DNA of 28,945 nt from assembly GCA_002309765.1 (NCBI GenBank), contig DBXY01000051.1, forward strand, positions 1-28,945. The letters are read 5' to 3'. The notes beneath the pieces were generated by a model. That model searched no databases. It had not been told where the DNA came from and was given only the letters and a program-made list of their open reading frames with translations. Positions 8,234-17,500 of this stretch are shown one piece after another; position 1 is the first letter of the stretch; every line of letters starts with the position of its first letter. Source of the DNA: Verrucomicrobia bacterium UBA1200 (GTDB lineage Bacteria > Verrucomicrobiota > Kiritimatiellia > RFP12 > UBA1067). The position numbers and the translations under genes were made by a program.

Positions 8234-9042
8234 GAATGAAAACCAAGCTGGCCGGATGCGCTTTGCTGGCGCTGTGCGCCGTCAGCGCGTCCGCCCAATT
8301 CACAGTCGGCGACATGATGAAGCCCGCCGCATACACCAACGCCCACGGCAATGTGTCCATGTACCGAATCAGTATGCCGCAGTACCCCAAACCAGGACAC
8401 CGGTATCCGATGATTCTCTTCCTGCACGGCTCCGGGGAGTGCGGCACCAACAATTACAGCCAAATCAAGGCCGGGCTGCCCGCGCTGATGGGCCAGCTCC
8501 TTAAGCAGAAGGAACAGGTGATTGTGGTCGCGCCCCAGTGCCGTATCAGTAACAACTGGATCAAGAAGCTGGATTTCACCGCCGACTACGTCGCGTCCAA
8601 GGAACCGACCCTCGCACTCCGCGATGCGCTGGCGATTTGCGATTCCATCATCGAGCGGGGGTTGGCCGATCCCAACCGGTTTTACATTACCGGGCTTTCG
8701 CTCGGGGGGTTCGGCACTTGGGACGCCATTCAGCGCTATCCGGAAAAATTTGCCGCAGCGGCCCCGATTTGCGGCAGCGGCGATGTGCGCAAACTCCCCC
8801 CCGGACTGAAAAAACTTCCGCTCTGGGTGGCGCACGGGGATATCGACGAAAATGTTCCGGTGGACTGTTCCCGCCGAATGTGCGAAGCCATCCATAATTT
8901 CGGCAACAAACAACTCATCTACGAAGAATTCCAGGGCGGCAACCACTTGATCTGGGATCGGGTTTACAGTGACCCGCAATTCACCAAATGGCTGCTTAAA
9001 CAAACCCGGAAAGAGAAAAAACCTTGGTGGAAATTCTGGTAA
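8230..9042 (+). CDS. Secreted alpha/beta-hydrolase (predicted esterase/peptidase, COG4099-like)
   Basis: Exported serine hydrolase of 270 residues. The start at 8230 overlaps the tlyA stop (ATGA) and yields a good signal peptide (hydrophobic CALLALCAVSASA, then QF). An upstream in-frame ATG at 8152 would put 26 extra residues in front of it. A catalytic triad can be traced: Ser157 in GLSLGGFGTWDAI, Asp206 in HGDIDENVP, and His239 in GGNHLIWD. The strand preceding the triad (RYPMILFLHGSGECG) supplies the oxyanion HG motif. Relatives include dienelactone-hydrolase-like and feruloyl/acetyl-xylan-type esterases, so polysaccharide de-esterification is plausible next to the glycosidase genes, but substrate cannot be read from sequence. 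There is no gap before the downstream gene. Confidence 0.85.
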   Translation: MRMKTKLAGCALLALCAVSASAQFTVGDMMKPAAYTNAHGNVSMYRISMPQYPKPGHRYPMILFLHGSGECGTNNYSQIKAGLPALMGQLLKQKEQVIVVAPQCRISNNWIKKLDFTADYVASKEPTLALRDALAICDSIIERGLADPNRFYITGLSLGGFGTWDAIQRYPEKFAAAAPICGSGDVRKLPPGLKKLPLWVAHGDIDENVPVDCSRRMCEAIHNFGNKQLIYEEFQGGNHLIWDRVYSDPQFTKWLLKQTRKEKKPWWKFW

Positions 9043-10578
9043 ATGGCCCGCCACACGATTGAAGTAATGCCCGCTGGCGAACGGATCGAAGCCGAAGAGA
9101 ATTCGGTGCTTTCCGACGTTTTGCGCGAACACGGCATCCCGCTGCGGTTAGATTGCGGCGGCCACGGGCTTTGCGGCAAATGCCTGGTGTGGTGCAACGA
9201 CGGAACCCGCCGGTCCCGCCAGCTGCGGGCCTGCCAATTGGCGGTTACGGGCGACCTGACCGTGTGGTTGCCTACCAAAACCGGAAACGCCCCGATTTTC
9301 ACCGAGCTTTACGGAGCGCCGCCCGAAACCGAAACGCGGTTAGGATGCTCGGTGGATCTGGGCACCACCAACGTGGCGTTGGAAATCTACGATTTATCAA
9401 GCCGCCGCCTAATCGGGTCGGCGCAATTTGAAAACCCGCAACGGGCGGTTGGTGACGATGTGCTTTCGCGCATTGCCGCCATTGGCAAAAACCCGCAACA
9501 ACTGGGACCGCTCGCGTTTTGCGTCCGCGAAAAAATTCGCGCCGCGCTGGACAAACTGTCCGACGCCGGTTTCTCCACCGGACAGATCGTCCGCTACACC
9601 GTGGCGGGCAACCCCGCCATGCAGCAGATATTCCTCGACATATCCCCCGCCCCACTCGGGGTCACCCCGTTCACCCCGGCGTTCCACTCTGCCCGCGAAA
9701 CCGCCATCGGCGAACTGGGGTTGCCCGGAAAACCGGACGGGACGGTGACCGCGCTGCCGCAAATCAGCGGATTCGTCGGCGGCGACGCCGTGGCGGGACT
9801 GGACCAACTCCAAAAGCGTTCTAAAACCTTCCCGGCAGTGCTGGTGGATCTGGGGACCAACGCCGAATTGGCGCTAATCACCCGGGATCGGACGGTAACC
9901 ACCTCGGCGGCGGCCGGTCCGGCGATTGAGGGCGCCACCCTGCAATGCGGGGTTTCCTCCCGACCCGGAGCCATCTGCCACGTAACGGCAGGCGACGGTC
10001 GGCTAAACCTGAAAACCATCGGCGGCGGAACACCGTGCGGCATCTGCGGAAGCGGGTATATCGATCTGGCGGCGGAGTTGCTCCGGGCCGGAATCGTGGG
10101 AGAAGACGGCGCGTTCGTTTTGGACAGCCGCCATCCGTTGGCCGGGCAGCTGCGCACCGATGCAGAAGGCAACGTTGAATTCTTGTTGACCGCCGCCCTG
10201 CCGCAATGCCCGCCGGTGACGCTCACCCAAGCCGACATCCGCAAACTGCAGCTCGCCAAAGCCGCCATTGCCGCCGGAATCGAAATTCTGCTGGAACAGT
10301 GCGGTTACCGACCGGAAGACATCCAGACTTGGGGACTGGCGGGCGGCATCGGCGAAGCGGTCGACATCCAAAACGCGATGCGGGTGGGATTGCTACCCCA
10401 AGTTCCGCCCGACCGGATCATTCCCCTCGGTAACAGCTCGCTCGCCGGCGCGGCGGCGCTGCTGAAAGGCGAAACTACGATTGACGACCTCAACGCCATC
10501 CAATCCCGCGCCGAACCGCTCAATCTGGCGGAATGCGCAGAATTCTCGGAGGCCTTTATCAGCAAACTGCAATTTTAA
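9043..10578 (+). CDS. RACo-like corrinoid activation protein: [2Fe-2S] ferredoxin plus ASKHA domain (DUF4445)
   Basis: Predicted cytosolic, ATP-dependent reductive activator of corrinoid proteins, which restores Co(I) cobalamin in B12-dependent methyl transfer. Residues 1-90 form a plant-type ferredoxin with cluster ligands Cys38, Cys44, Cys47 (DCGGHGLCGKC) and Cys64. The rest is an actin-like ATPase fold with paired phosphate loops, VDLGTTNVALEIYD from residue 104 and LVDLGTNAELAL from 267, plus ICGSGYIDLAAELL and a late WGLAGGIGEAVD segment. The length of 511 residues is shorter than the classic RACo proteins of about 600 residues. Its ATG follows the previous stop codon directly. No corrinoid protein, methyltransferase or corrinoid transporter is encoded in the window, so the partner is unknown. 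Confidence 0.85.
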   Translation: MARHTIEVMPAGERIEAEENSVLSDVLREHGIPLRLDCGGHGLCGKCLVWCNDGTRRSRQLRACQLAVTGDLTVWLPTKTGNAPIFTELYGAPPETETRLGCSVDLGTTNVALEIYDLSSRRLIGSAQFENPQRAVGDDVLSRIAAIGKNPQQLGPLAFCVREKIRAALDKLSDAGFSTGQIVRYTVAGNPAMQQIFLDISPAPLGVTPFTPAFHSARETAIGELGLPGKPDGTVTALPQISGFVGGDAVAGLDQLQKRSKTFPAVLVDLGTNAELALITRDRTVTTSAAAGPAIEGATLQCGVSSRPGAICHVTAGDGRLNLKTIGGGTPCGICGSGYIDLAAELLRAGIVGEDGAFVLDSRHPLAGQLRTDAEGNVEFLLTAALPQCPPVTLTQADIRKLQLAKAAIAAGIEILLEQCGYRPEDIQTWGLAGGIGEAVDIQNAMRVGLLPQVPPDRIIPLGNSSLAGAAALLKGETTIDDLNAIQSRAEPLNLAECAEFSEAFISKLQF

Positions 10579-10604
10579 CCAACACCGGCAACAAGGAGCA
10601 CGAT

Positions 10605-13067
10605 ATGAAACATCTGCAAATCTTTACGGGGATCATCGGAATGTGCGCATTAAGTTGCGCCGCCGCAACCGTCAACCGGGTATTCCATCCCGAGCGCTAC
10701 AGCCGCGGCGACACCAACATCCGGGTACTCCAGGATATCGACCAAGCCGCTTGGATATGGCATCCCGACGTAACCAAATCGGCCAGCGACAACTTCACCC
10801 CGTTCCTGCGTTTCCGCAAAGAATTCTCCGCGATTGAAGGGGAGAAGCTTCGGTTCGACGTCAGCGCCGACGAGCGCTACGTGCTGTTGCTGGACGGCAA
10901 AGCGGTTTCCCGCGGACCGCACCGGGGTTTGCCCAAGCACTGGTTCTACCAGAGTTACGAAGTCTCCGGGTTGGAACCTGGCAACCACGTTTTTGAGGCG
11001 GTGGTGTGGCAGCTCGGCCCGCACGGACCGCTCGCGCAGCTTTCCGACCCCACCCAACACGGCGGGTTCATCTTCAAAGCCTCCGGCAAATACGATGCGG
11101 AACTATCCACCGGCAAAGCGAAATGGACGGTTGCCATCCTTAAGAACACCCGCATGGCGGGCAAGGGCCACAGCCGAACCTTCGGCGCCGGGGACCAGTG
11201 CGACATTACCGGAACCTCTTTCATTACCGAACTCCCCGATGCCGCCGAATATAAGCCGGCGGTGAATGTGCGTAATCCGGTCCGCCGCACCGGATACGGC
11301 CTCTTAACCAAGGGATGGGCGCTCTTCCCGACTCCCCTGCCCGACCAGATGTACAGCCAGAAAACGCCGGGAACCTTCCGAGCCGGGCGGCCAAGTTTCG
11401 GCGAAGGATCAAAATATCTGGCGGACGACGCCAAATTCGCCGCGGTGTCCGACTTTAACCTGCTGTTACACGGCAAGCCGGTGACAGTTCCCGCCAACAC
11501 CTCGCTGAAGATGGTTTGGGATTTGGAAGACTACTACTGCGCCTACCCGGAACTGACCGTCTCCGGCGGCAAGGGTTCCGAAATCCGCTGGGGCTGGACG
11601 GAATCGCTCCGTGGCGATAAGGACCAGAAGGGCAACCGCAACACGTTTGAAAACAAGGCGTTCAGCTGCGGCATGGTCGATTACTTCAGACCCGACGGCC
11701 GCGATGAGGCGTTCTTCACCGCGCCGTGGTGGCGGTGCGGGCGTTGGTGCCAGTTTGAGGTCAAGACCGGCGACGCGCCGCTCACCATCAAATCGCTGAA
11801 AATCGGCGAATCGCGCTACCCCACCCCGCCAACCGCCTCGTTCGAGTGCGACGACCCGACTTTAGCGGCGGTGCAAAAAATCTGCGTGCGCGGGATGCAA
11901 ATGTGCATGCACGAAATGTTCTTCGATTGCCCCTACTACGAACAGCAAATGTATCCCGGCGACAGCAGGGTGCAGTATCTGACCGTCGGGGCGCTGAACA
12001 ACGACGACCGGCTGATCCGTCAGGCGATCTCGCTGTACGATTACGACCGCCGCGACAACGGCATGATTTCGATGAACTTCCCCACCCGTGGCACGCAGGA
12101 ATCCGCCACTTACACCATGTGCTGGCTGCTGATGTTCCGCGACTACATGATGTGGCACAACAACCGGGATTGGCTGCGCGAACGGTTGCCGGGAATGCGG
12201 AACACCTTGTCGGGGCTGGAACTTTATGAAAACGGGCAGGGATTGCTGCAGGATCTGCCGGGATGGAGCTTCATGGACTGGGTGCCGAATTGGCCGCTGG
12301 GCATGGCGCCCAACGGTGATGTCGGACAAGGGGTGAGCGCCCTCAACAACCTGATGTACGTATACGCGCTCCAAAGCGGCGCGGCAACCGAGGCGGCGTT
12401 CGGCAACGACCACCTCGCCGCGCATTGGCGGTCGAAGGCCGAGCAGGTCGGGCGGGCGGTGGTTGCCGCCTTTTGGGACAACGGGCGCGGTATGATCGCG
12501 GACACGACCAAGAAAGACCGCTTCAGCGAGCACGGCCAGTGCCTGGCTTTGCTTTGCGAAATTCTCGATCCGGCCCAGCGCGACGCGGCGTTCAAAAATC
12601 TGGTGGAGGCTAAAGACTTGGCGCGCACCACGGTTTATTTCTCGCACTACCTCTTCGACACCTACATCAAATTCGGCCGCAGCGATCTTTTCTTGAACCG
12701 GCTCGACCTGTGGCGCGATTATGTGAAAATGGGGTTGAAGACCCCGCTGGAATCCCCCGGCGACAACGCCCGCAGCGATTGCCACGCCTGGGGATCGCAT
12801 CCGCTCTTCCATCTCCACTCCGGCGTTTTGGGCATCCGTCCGGCGGAACCGTTCTTCCGTTCGGTCACCTTCGCCCCGCAGCCAGCCGGATTGAAACACA
12901 TCAAAGCCGCCACGCCGCACCCGAACGGTGAAATCAAGAGCGATCTGTTTTTTGACGGCGACCGCGTTAAAGGCACGGTTGAATTCCCGGAAAATCTGAC
13001 TGGAACCTTCCTCTGGAAGGGCAAGCAGTTGAAACTGGTCCCCGGCAAACAGGAAATAAACCTTTAA
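10605..13067 (+). CDS. Secreted GH78-like alpha-L-rhamnosidase
   Basis: Exported 820-residue protein predicted to cleave terminal alpha-L-rhamnose from glycans. The start at 10605 has AAGGAG at 10593-10598 and a signal peptide (FTGIIGMCALSCAAA); a longer frame from 10533 would overlap the previous gene. An N-terminal beta-sandwich region (FRKEFSAIEGEKLRFDVSADE) resembles the GH78 N-domain. The six-hairpin (alpha/alpha)6 barrel includes DCPYYEQQMYPGDSRVQYL at residues 441-459, the counterpart of the family's DCPQRDERLGWTGDAQ acid region. The C-terminal block SDCHAWGSHPLFHLHSGVLG and the last beta domain (FFRSVTFAPQPAGLKH) are also typical. The diverged acid motif (YYEQQMYPGD) suggests a distant GH78 subfamily, so rhamnose specificity is likely but not certain. 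Confidence 0.85.
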   Translation: MKHLQIFTGIIGMCALSCAAATVNRVFHPERYSRGDTNIRVLQDIDQAAWIWHPDVTKSASDNFTPFLRFRKEFSAIEGEKLRFDVSADERYVLLLDGKAVSRGPHRGLPKHWFYQSYEVSGLEPGNHVFEAVVWQLGPHGPLAQLSDPTQHGGFIFKASGKYDAELSTGKAKWTVAILKNTRMAGKGHSRTFGAGDQCDITGTSFITELPDAAEYKPAVNVRNPVRRTGYGLLTKGWALFPTPLPDQMYSQKTPGTFRAGRPSFGEGSKYLADDAKFAAVSDFNLLLHGKPVTVPANTSLKMVWDLEDYYCAYPELTVSGGKGSEIRWGWTESLRGDKDQKGNRNTFENKAFSCGMVDYFRPDGRDEAFFTAPWWRCGRWCQFEVKTGDAPLTIKSLKIGESRYPTPPTASFECDDPTLAAVQKICVRGMQMCMHEMFFDCPYYEQQMYPGDSRVQYLTVGALNNDDRLIRQAISLYDYDRRDNGMISMNFPTRGTQESATYTMCWLLMFRDYMMWHNNRDWLRERLPGMRNTLSGLELYENGQGLLQDLPGWSFMDWVPNWPLGMAPNGDVGQGVSALNNLMYVYALQSGAATEAAFGNDHLAAHWRSKAEQVGRAVVAAFWDNGRGMIADTTKKDRFSEHGQCLALLCEILDPAQRDAAFKNLVEAKDLARTTVYFSHYLFDTYIKFGRSDLFLNRLDLWRDYVKMGLKTPLESPGDNARSDCHAWGSHPLFHLHSGVLGIRPAEPFFRSVTFAPQPAGLKHIKAATPHPNGEIKSDLFFDGDRVKGTVEFPENLTGTFLWKGKQLKLVPGKQEINL

Positions 13068-13073
13068 CCAACC

Positions 13074-14516
13074 ATGAACATCCCCCGGAAACCATTGTCG
13101 ATCGCCTTGATGCTCTCCGGACTCTGCGCCGTCGCCGAGCTTCCGGACGCGGCGTTATTTGAGCATCCGCCGGTTACCGCCGGGCCGACCATGCTGTTGG
13201 ACATCGATTGCGCCGACGAGGCCGGTTTTAACCGCGCGGAATCGCAACTTGAGCGTGCCAAAGAGTTGGGGTTCGGCATGGTGCTGTTCCGTCTGCCAGC
13301 GGAACGGCCGGGGTTCTGGGAGAAATGGGCGGCCATCAACCGCCACGCCGCCAGACTGAAACTCAAGGCTGGGTTCACCGATTTCCCGCAATCGGAATCC
13401 GATGGGGCGAAAGGCGGTCCCGCCGCCGAAAAACACATCAACCGGATCCTTTCCATGAGTCAGGACAAGCTACCGGAATCCTACGGGCTGTCACTCGTAT
13501 GGTGCCAATTGGTCAATCGCGCCGACACCAATATTACGGTCTCGGCTTGGCGGGATAATTTCGCGAAGCCGATAAGCGAATGCATCCAGGCCGCTGGTCT
13601 TGACGCCGGAATCTGGGCCGACGAAAACCCGTTGCCGCCGGAGGAGAACGGTTTCCTTTTCAAACGGCCCGGCTTCGCGTTTTCCACCAACCGGGTTGAC
13701 CGCCAAACCAACCGGCGGGTGGCGGGCGGCGCGCGCTGCATGGGACGGAATGAAATCCAATGCCGCATCCAATGGCCGTCCGCCGGAACGGAGTGGCGTT
13801 CCGCCGTCAATGCGGCACTGGTTGACGGCGCGACCCGCGTGGCGTTTGAGTTTCCGGACGGATTGCCCAATGACAATGATGCCGTCCAAATGTTGAAAAA
13901 CTGCAACGAGTATCTCACCCGCTGCCAATGGCTGATCAATTACGGACACCCCGTTTCCGACTTGCTGACGGTGGGCGGAGAACTGCCGGAGTTTATGGAG
14001 CGGTTCCCTGCCGATTCCGCCACCCCGGCGATGCTGGAGGAAGCGTTCCTGCGCGACCGTCGACTCGTGTTCCCGTCCAGCCGCAGCTATCCGCGGCTGG
14101 CGGTGGCCGCCAATCTTTTGTCCGGCGGCAAGAGCCTTTCGCCGCTGCTGAAAGCCTACCAGAACAACGGACTGGAAATTGGCGTCATCCCGACCGCCGA
14201 CAATGACGGGACCAAGGGCCACGCCTTCCCGATTTGGGATTCGCCGGGAAAAATCCCCGTGCAAGCGCCATTAACCGTCACCAGCGAAAACCCGCTGCTA
14301 AAGTTGGAGTACGCACAGCGGAGCAACGGCGATAACAAGCTGGTTTTCATCGCCAACACCACCCGCGAACAAGGGATAGTGACCATAACCTTAGTCGGGC
14401 CGCCCAGAGAGATTCAGCGCTGGAATCCGCAGGACGGCAAGATTCAAAAAACCGGGCCGACATCGACCGTTACCTTCGCCTGTCCTCCAGACGACACCTT
14501 TTTCCTGATTTACTGA
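13074..14516 (+). CDS. Secreted protein of unknown function, possibly glycosidase-related
   Basis: I do not recognise this gene confidently. It encodes 480 residues with a signal peptide (LSIALMLSGLCAVA). The first two thirds read like an alpha/beta (TIM-like) fold: MLLDIDCADEAGF, AKELGFGMVLFRLP, GLDAGIWADENPL, DGATRVAFEFPD. The last 70 residues look like a small beta-sandwich of the kind that ends several glycoside hydrolases such as the GH106 type (KLVFIANTTREQ, EIQRWNPQDGKIQ). The stretch SDLLTVGGELPEFMERFP is also reminiscent of such enzymes. It begins 6 nt after the GH78-like gene, so a joint role in rhamnose-containing glycan breakdown is an inference from position. No obvious pair of catalytic acids could be assigned. 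Confidence 0.6.
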   Translation: MNIPRKPLSIALMLSGLCAVAELPDAALFEHPPVTAGPTMLLDIDCADEAGFNRAESQLERAKELGFGMVLFRLPAERPGFWEKWAAINRHAARLKLKAGFTDFPQSESDGAKGGPAAEKHINRILSMSQDKLPESYGLSLVWCQLVNRADTNITVSAWRDNFAKPISECIQAAGLDAGIWADENPLPPEENGFLFKRPGFAFSTNRVDRQTNRRVAGGARCMGRNEIQCRIQWPSAGTEWRSAVNAALVDGATRVAFEFPDGLPNDNDAVQMLKNCNEYLTRCQWLINYGHPVSDLLTVGGELPEFMERFPADSATPAMLEEAFLRDRRLVFPSSRSYPRLAVAANLLSGGKSLSPLLKAYQNNGLEIGVIPTADNDGTKGHAFPIWDSPGKIPVQAPLTVTSENPLLKLEYAQRSNGDNKLVFIANTTREQGIVTITLVGPPREIQRWNPQDGKIQKTGPTSTVTFACPPDDTFFLIY

Positions 14517-14553
14517 CATCGCGCTTTTCATCCATTTCAAACGAGGGGAAACC

Positions 14554-17500
14554 ATGAAACAGACCAAATCGCTTCTAACGTTCTTGTTGGCCATGACCGC
14601 GGCACATTTGTACGCTGCCGACATTAGTCTCGACTTGCGCCCGCGAAAAAACGGCGGGGTGCTGCTGACGGCGCAACCGCAGACTGACGGAACAATCCGG
14701 GAAACCCGGCTCGACGCTGGCGCGACCAAAACCGACGCCCTTAAAGTCGGCGACACAATTTCGTTACAGTTGTTCGACAATATTTCGATCAAGCTAACGC
14801 TTGCCGAGCAGACCGAATCGCCGCTGGGCGGCACCTCGTTCCTCGCTGAAGTCACCGGATACGACGGAATAAAGAACGCCGTGGTGCTGCAAACCGCGGA
14901 CGGGCTGCAAGTTGACATTCAGGATTTCCAGAACGGCAAAGTTTACACCGTATTTTCAACCGCCACCGCCACTAGCGTGAAAGAGATCAGCCCGGAAACG
15001 GAAGCCGTGGCACATTGTGACACGCTGGTTCCCGAACTTCCGGCAGAACCTGCCGTACCGCAGGCGAAGACGCTCGCGGCAACCATCGACCAATCGTCCA
15101 CCGTGGTGGATATGCTGGTGGCCTACGATTCGGCGGCAACCGTTTACGCCATGCGTAACGGCGGCATCACCAACTTCGCCAACATGGCCGTGCAAAAAAT
15201 GAACACCGCGCTCGGCAACTCCGGGTTGTCCGCCAATTTCCGTTTTCGGCTGGTTGGGGTAACAACCGTAAACGTATCCGCCTCCGATGTCCATTCCGCG
15301 CTTTACGCGATTCGCGATAACCAGACCGGATGGGCAGCGATCAAGACCAAACGCGACGAGGTCGGCGCGGACATCGTCTCCACGCTTATCGATACCGGCT
15401 CGTCAAGCGGCAACACCGGCCTTGGATGGTCGCTTGAAACCACGTCATTCGCGTCATTCTCGGAAAGCGCGTACAACGTGTGCGCCGTCCGTGCCGTGGC
15501 GCAAGGGCACACCATGACCCACGAAGTCGGCCACAACATGGGCGCGGGCCACGCGACGGCGGTGGCGGACGAAAACAACCGCGGGCCGCAACTCTACAGT
15601 TACTCGTCCGGGTACTATTTTACGGGAACCGACAACAAAGCCTACCACACCATCATGGCTTACAACACCGACGGATACGGCAACACCTACGCGTCCGCCC
15701 CGCTTTTCTCGTCGCCGGATTACATGTGGGCCGGAGTGCCGGCGGGCGATGAAACCCACAACAACGCATTGACCATCAACAACACCTTCGCGGCGGCAAC
15801 CAAATGGCGCTCGCAAAAAGTCGCGTTGTCGTACGACGTATTCTTCTCGCCGGAGAGCGGGGCGACATTTGACGACTCGATAACCGTAACGCTGACTCCC
15901 GGCAAGAGCGATCTGCAAATCTACTACACACTCGACGGCACCACCCCGACCACCGCGTCAACGCTCTACACCGGGCCGATTGTCATCAGCGACACCACCA
16001 CCATCCGCGCCATTGCCGTCACCTTCGGTGTTCCGGGAATGATTTACGAAGCCACTTACTCGGTCCGCGACCTCGGCACCGGCGTTGACGCGCCGCAATT
16101 GGTATGGACCACCTCGTCCGACTATCCCTGGACCTTCCAAACCACCAACACCTACGACAGCGTGGACGCGGTGCAAAGCGGCGAAATCCCGTCCGGCACC
16201 TACGGGAAAGAATCGTGGCTGAAAACCACCGTCACCGGCCCCACCACCATGAGTTTCCGCTATTGTAAAACCATGGCCTACAGCACCTTCGCCGTACGCA
16301 GCGATAGCAATACCCTGTTTTATGACAGTAGCGCAGGATACAAAACCGATTGGAAGTTGGTAGAGGTGGAAATTCCGTCCGGCACCCATGAAATCAAATT
16401 CACCTACACCAAAGGGGGGCAATACGCCGGAGTTTACAACGGCATTTTGCTTGACACCGTGCGGTTCGACGCGTTGTCGCGTCCGCCAACAATCTCCCCC
16501 GAAACCACAACGGATGAATCCACGGCGGCCATCTTCAACGGCAGCATGACCGTCACGATAACGCCGCCGGCCGGCCTGGAAGGCACCATTTTCTACACCC
16601 TCGACCGCAGCGACCCGGGGGGCGAAAACGGTATCACCTATACCGAGCCGTTCCAGATAACCGCGTCAACGCTGGTCAAAGCGGTGTTTGTGTATGGCGG
16701 CAAAGATCCAAGCATTCCCGCCGAAGGACTGTTTTTGGAGCGCCATCCCATTCAGCCCGGAGAATGGACCACGGATGTAAACGGGGCGAAAACCGCCGCC
16801 GCCAGGGACGGTAGGCTGATCTGCGTACTGCAGGCAAACCTTGAAACCTGCGTTTGGACCAAAGCGTTCACCCCCATAGCCGAAAGCCCGGATTTCCTCG
16901 CCTGGGCGCGAGCCAACGGCGTCTACCTCATTACCGCAGACTCTTCGCGTTATGTCGATACCGGCGCGGCAAAACGATATTTTGATAATCTGTACAACAG
17001 TTACGGAAGCAGCGGAAACATACCCTACCCGACCATGTATTTCGCGCTGCCGTCCGATCCCGATACGGCGGTTGACATAGGTTTGGCCCGAAACGACGGT
17101 TATTCGACCATCGGCACGGAATTGTATCTGGACACGGTGCAGTCGCTGATTGCCGGTTTCGCGTCCGTGTTGCAGGAAACCGATTTGCCCGCCGCCCCGA
17201 CCGCCACGCCGGCAACGTCACTCGTCGACTCGTTCCCGATTTCGGTTACCCTCGCCAACCCGAACGCGAACGGCGACATATTCTACACCCTTGACGGGAC
17301 CGAGCCGACAAGAAGCAACGGAACGCGGTACACCGGCGCCATAAGCATTCCGATTTCGGGAATGACACTTCAAGCCGCGGTTTGGACGGACTCCGCGTTA
17401 TCCAGCCCGATTCTAGTCCGCCAGTACAAAACCATCGCCGATGTTTTTGGGACCAAGGGAGTCGTCTGGACTACCGGCGGAAATTACAAATGGATTGAAG

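Noticed and set aside
10605..10670. TonB/SusCD-type polysaccharide utilisation locus
   Set aside because: Secreted glycan enzymes are present, but no SusC/SusD-like receptor, sugar sensor or transporter gene is encoded anywhere in the window.
11862..12920. A 352-residue open frame antisense to the GH78-like gene
   Set aside because: Shadow of a well-supported gene; composition is typical of frame-shadowing in GC-rich DNA.
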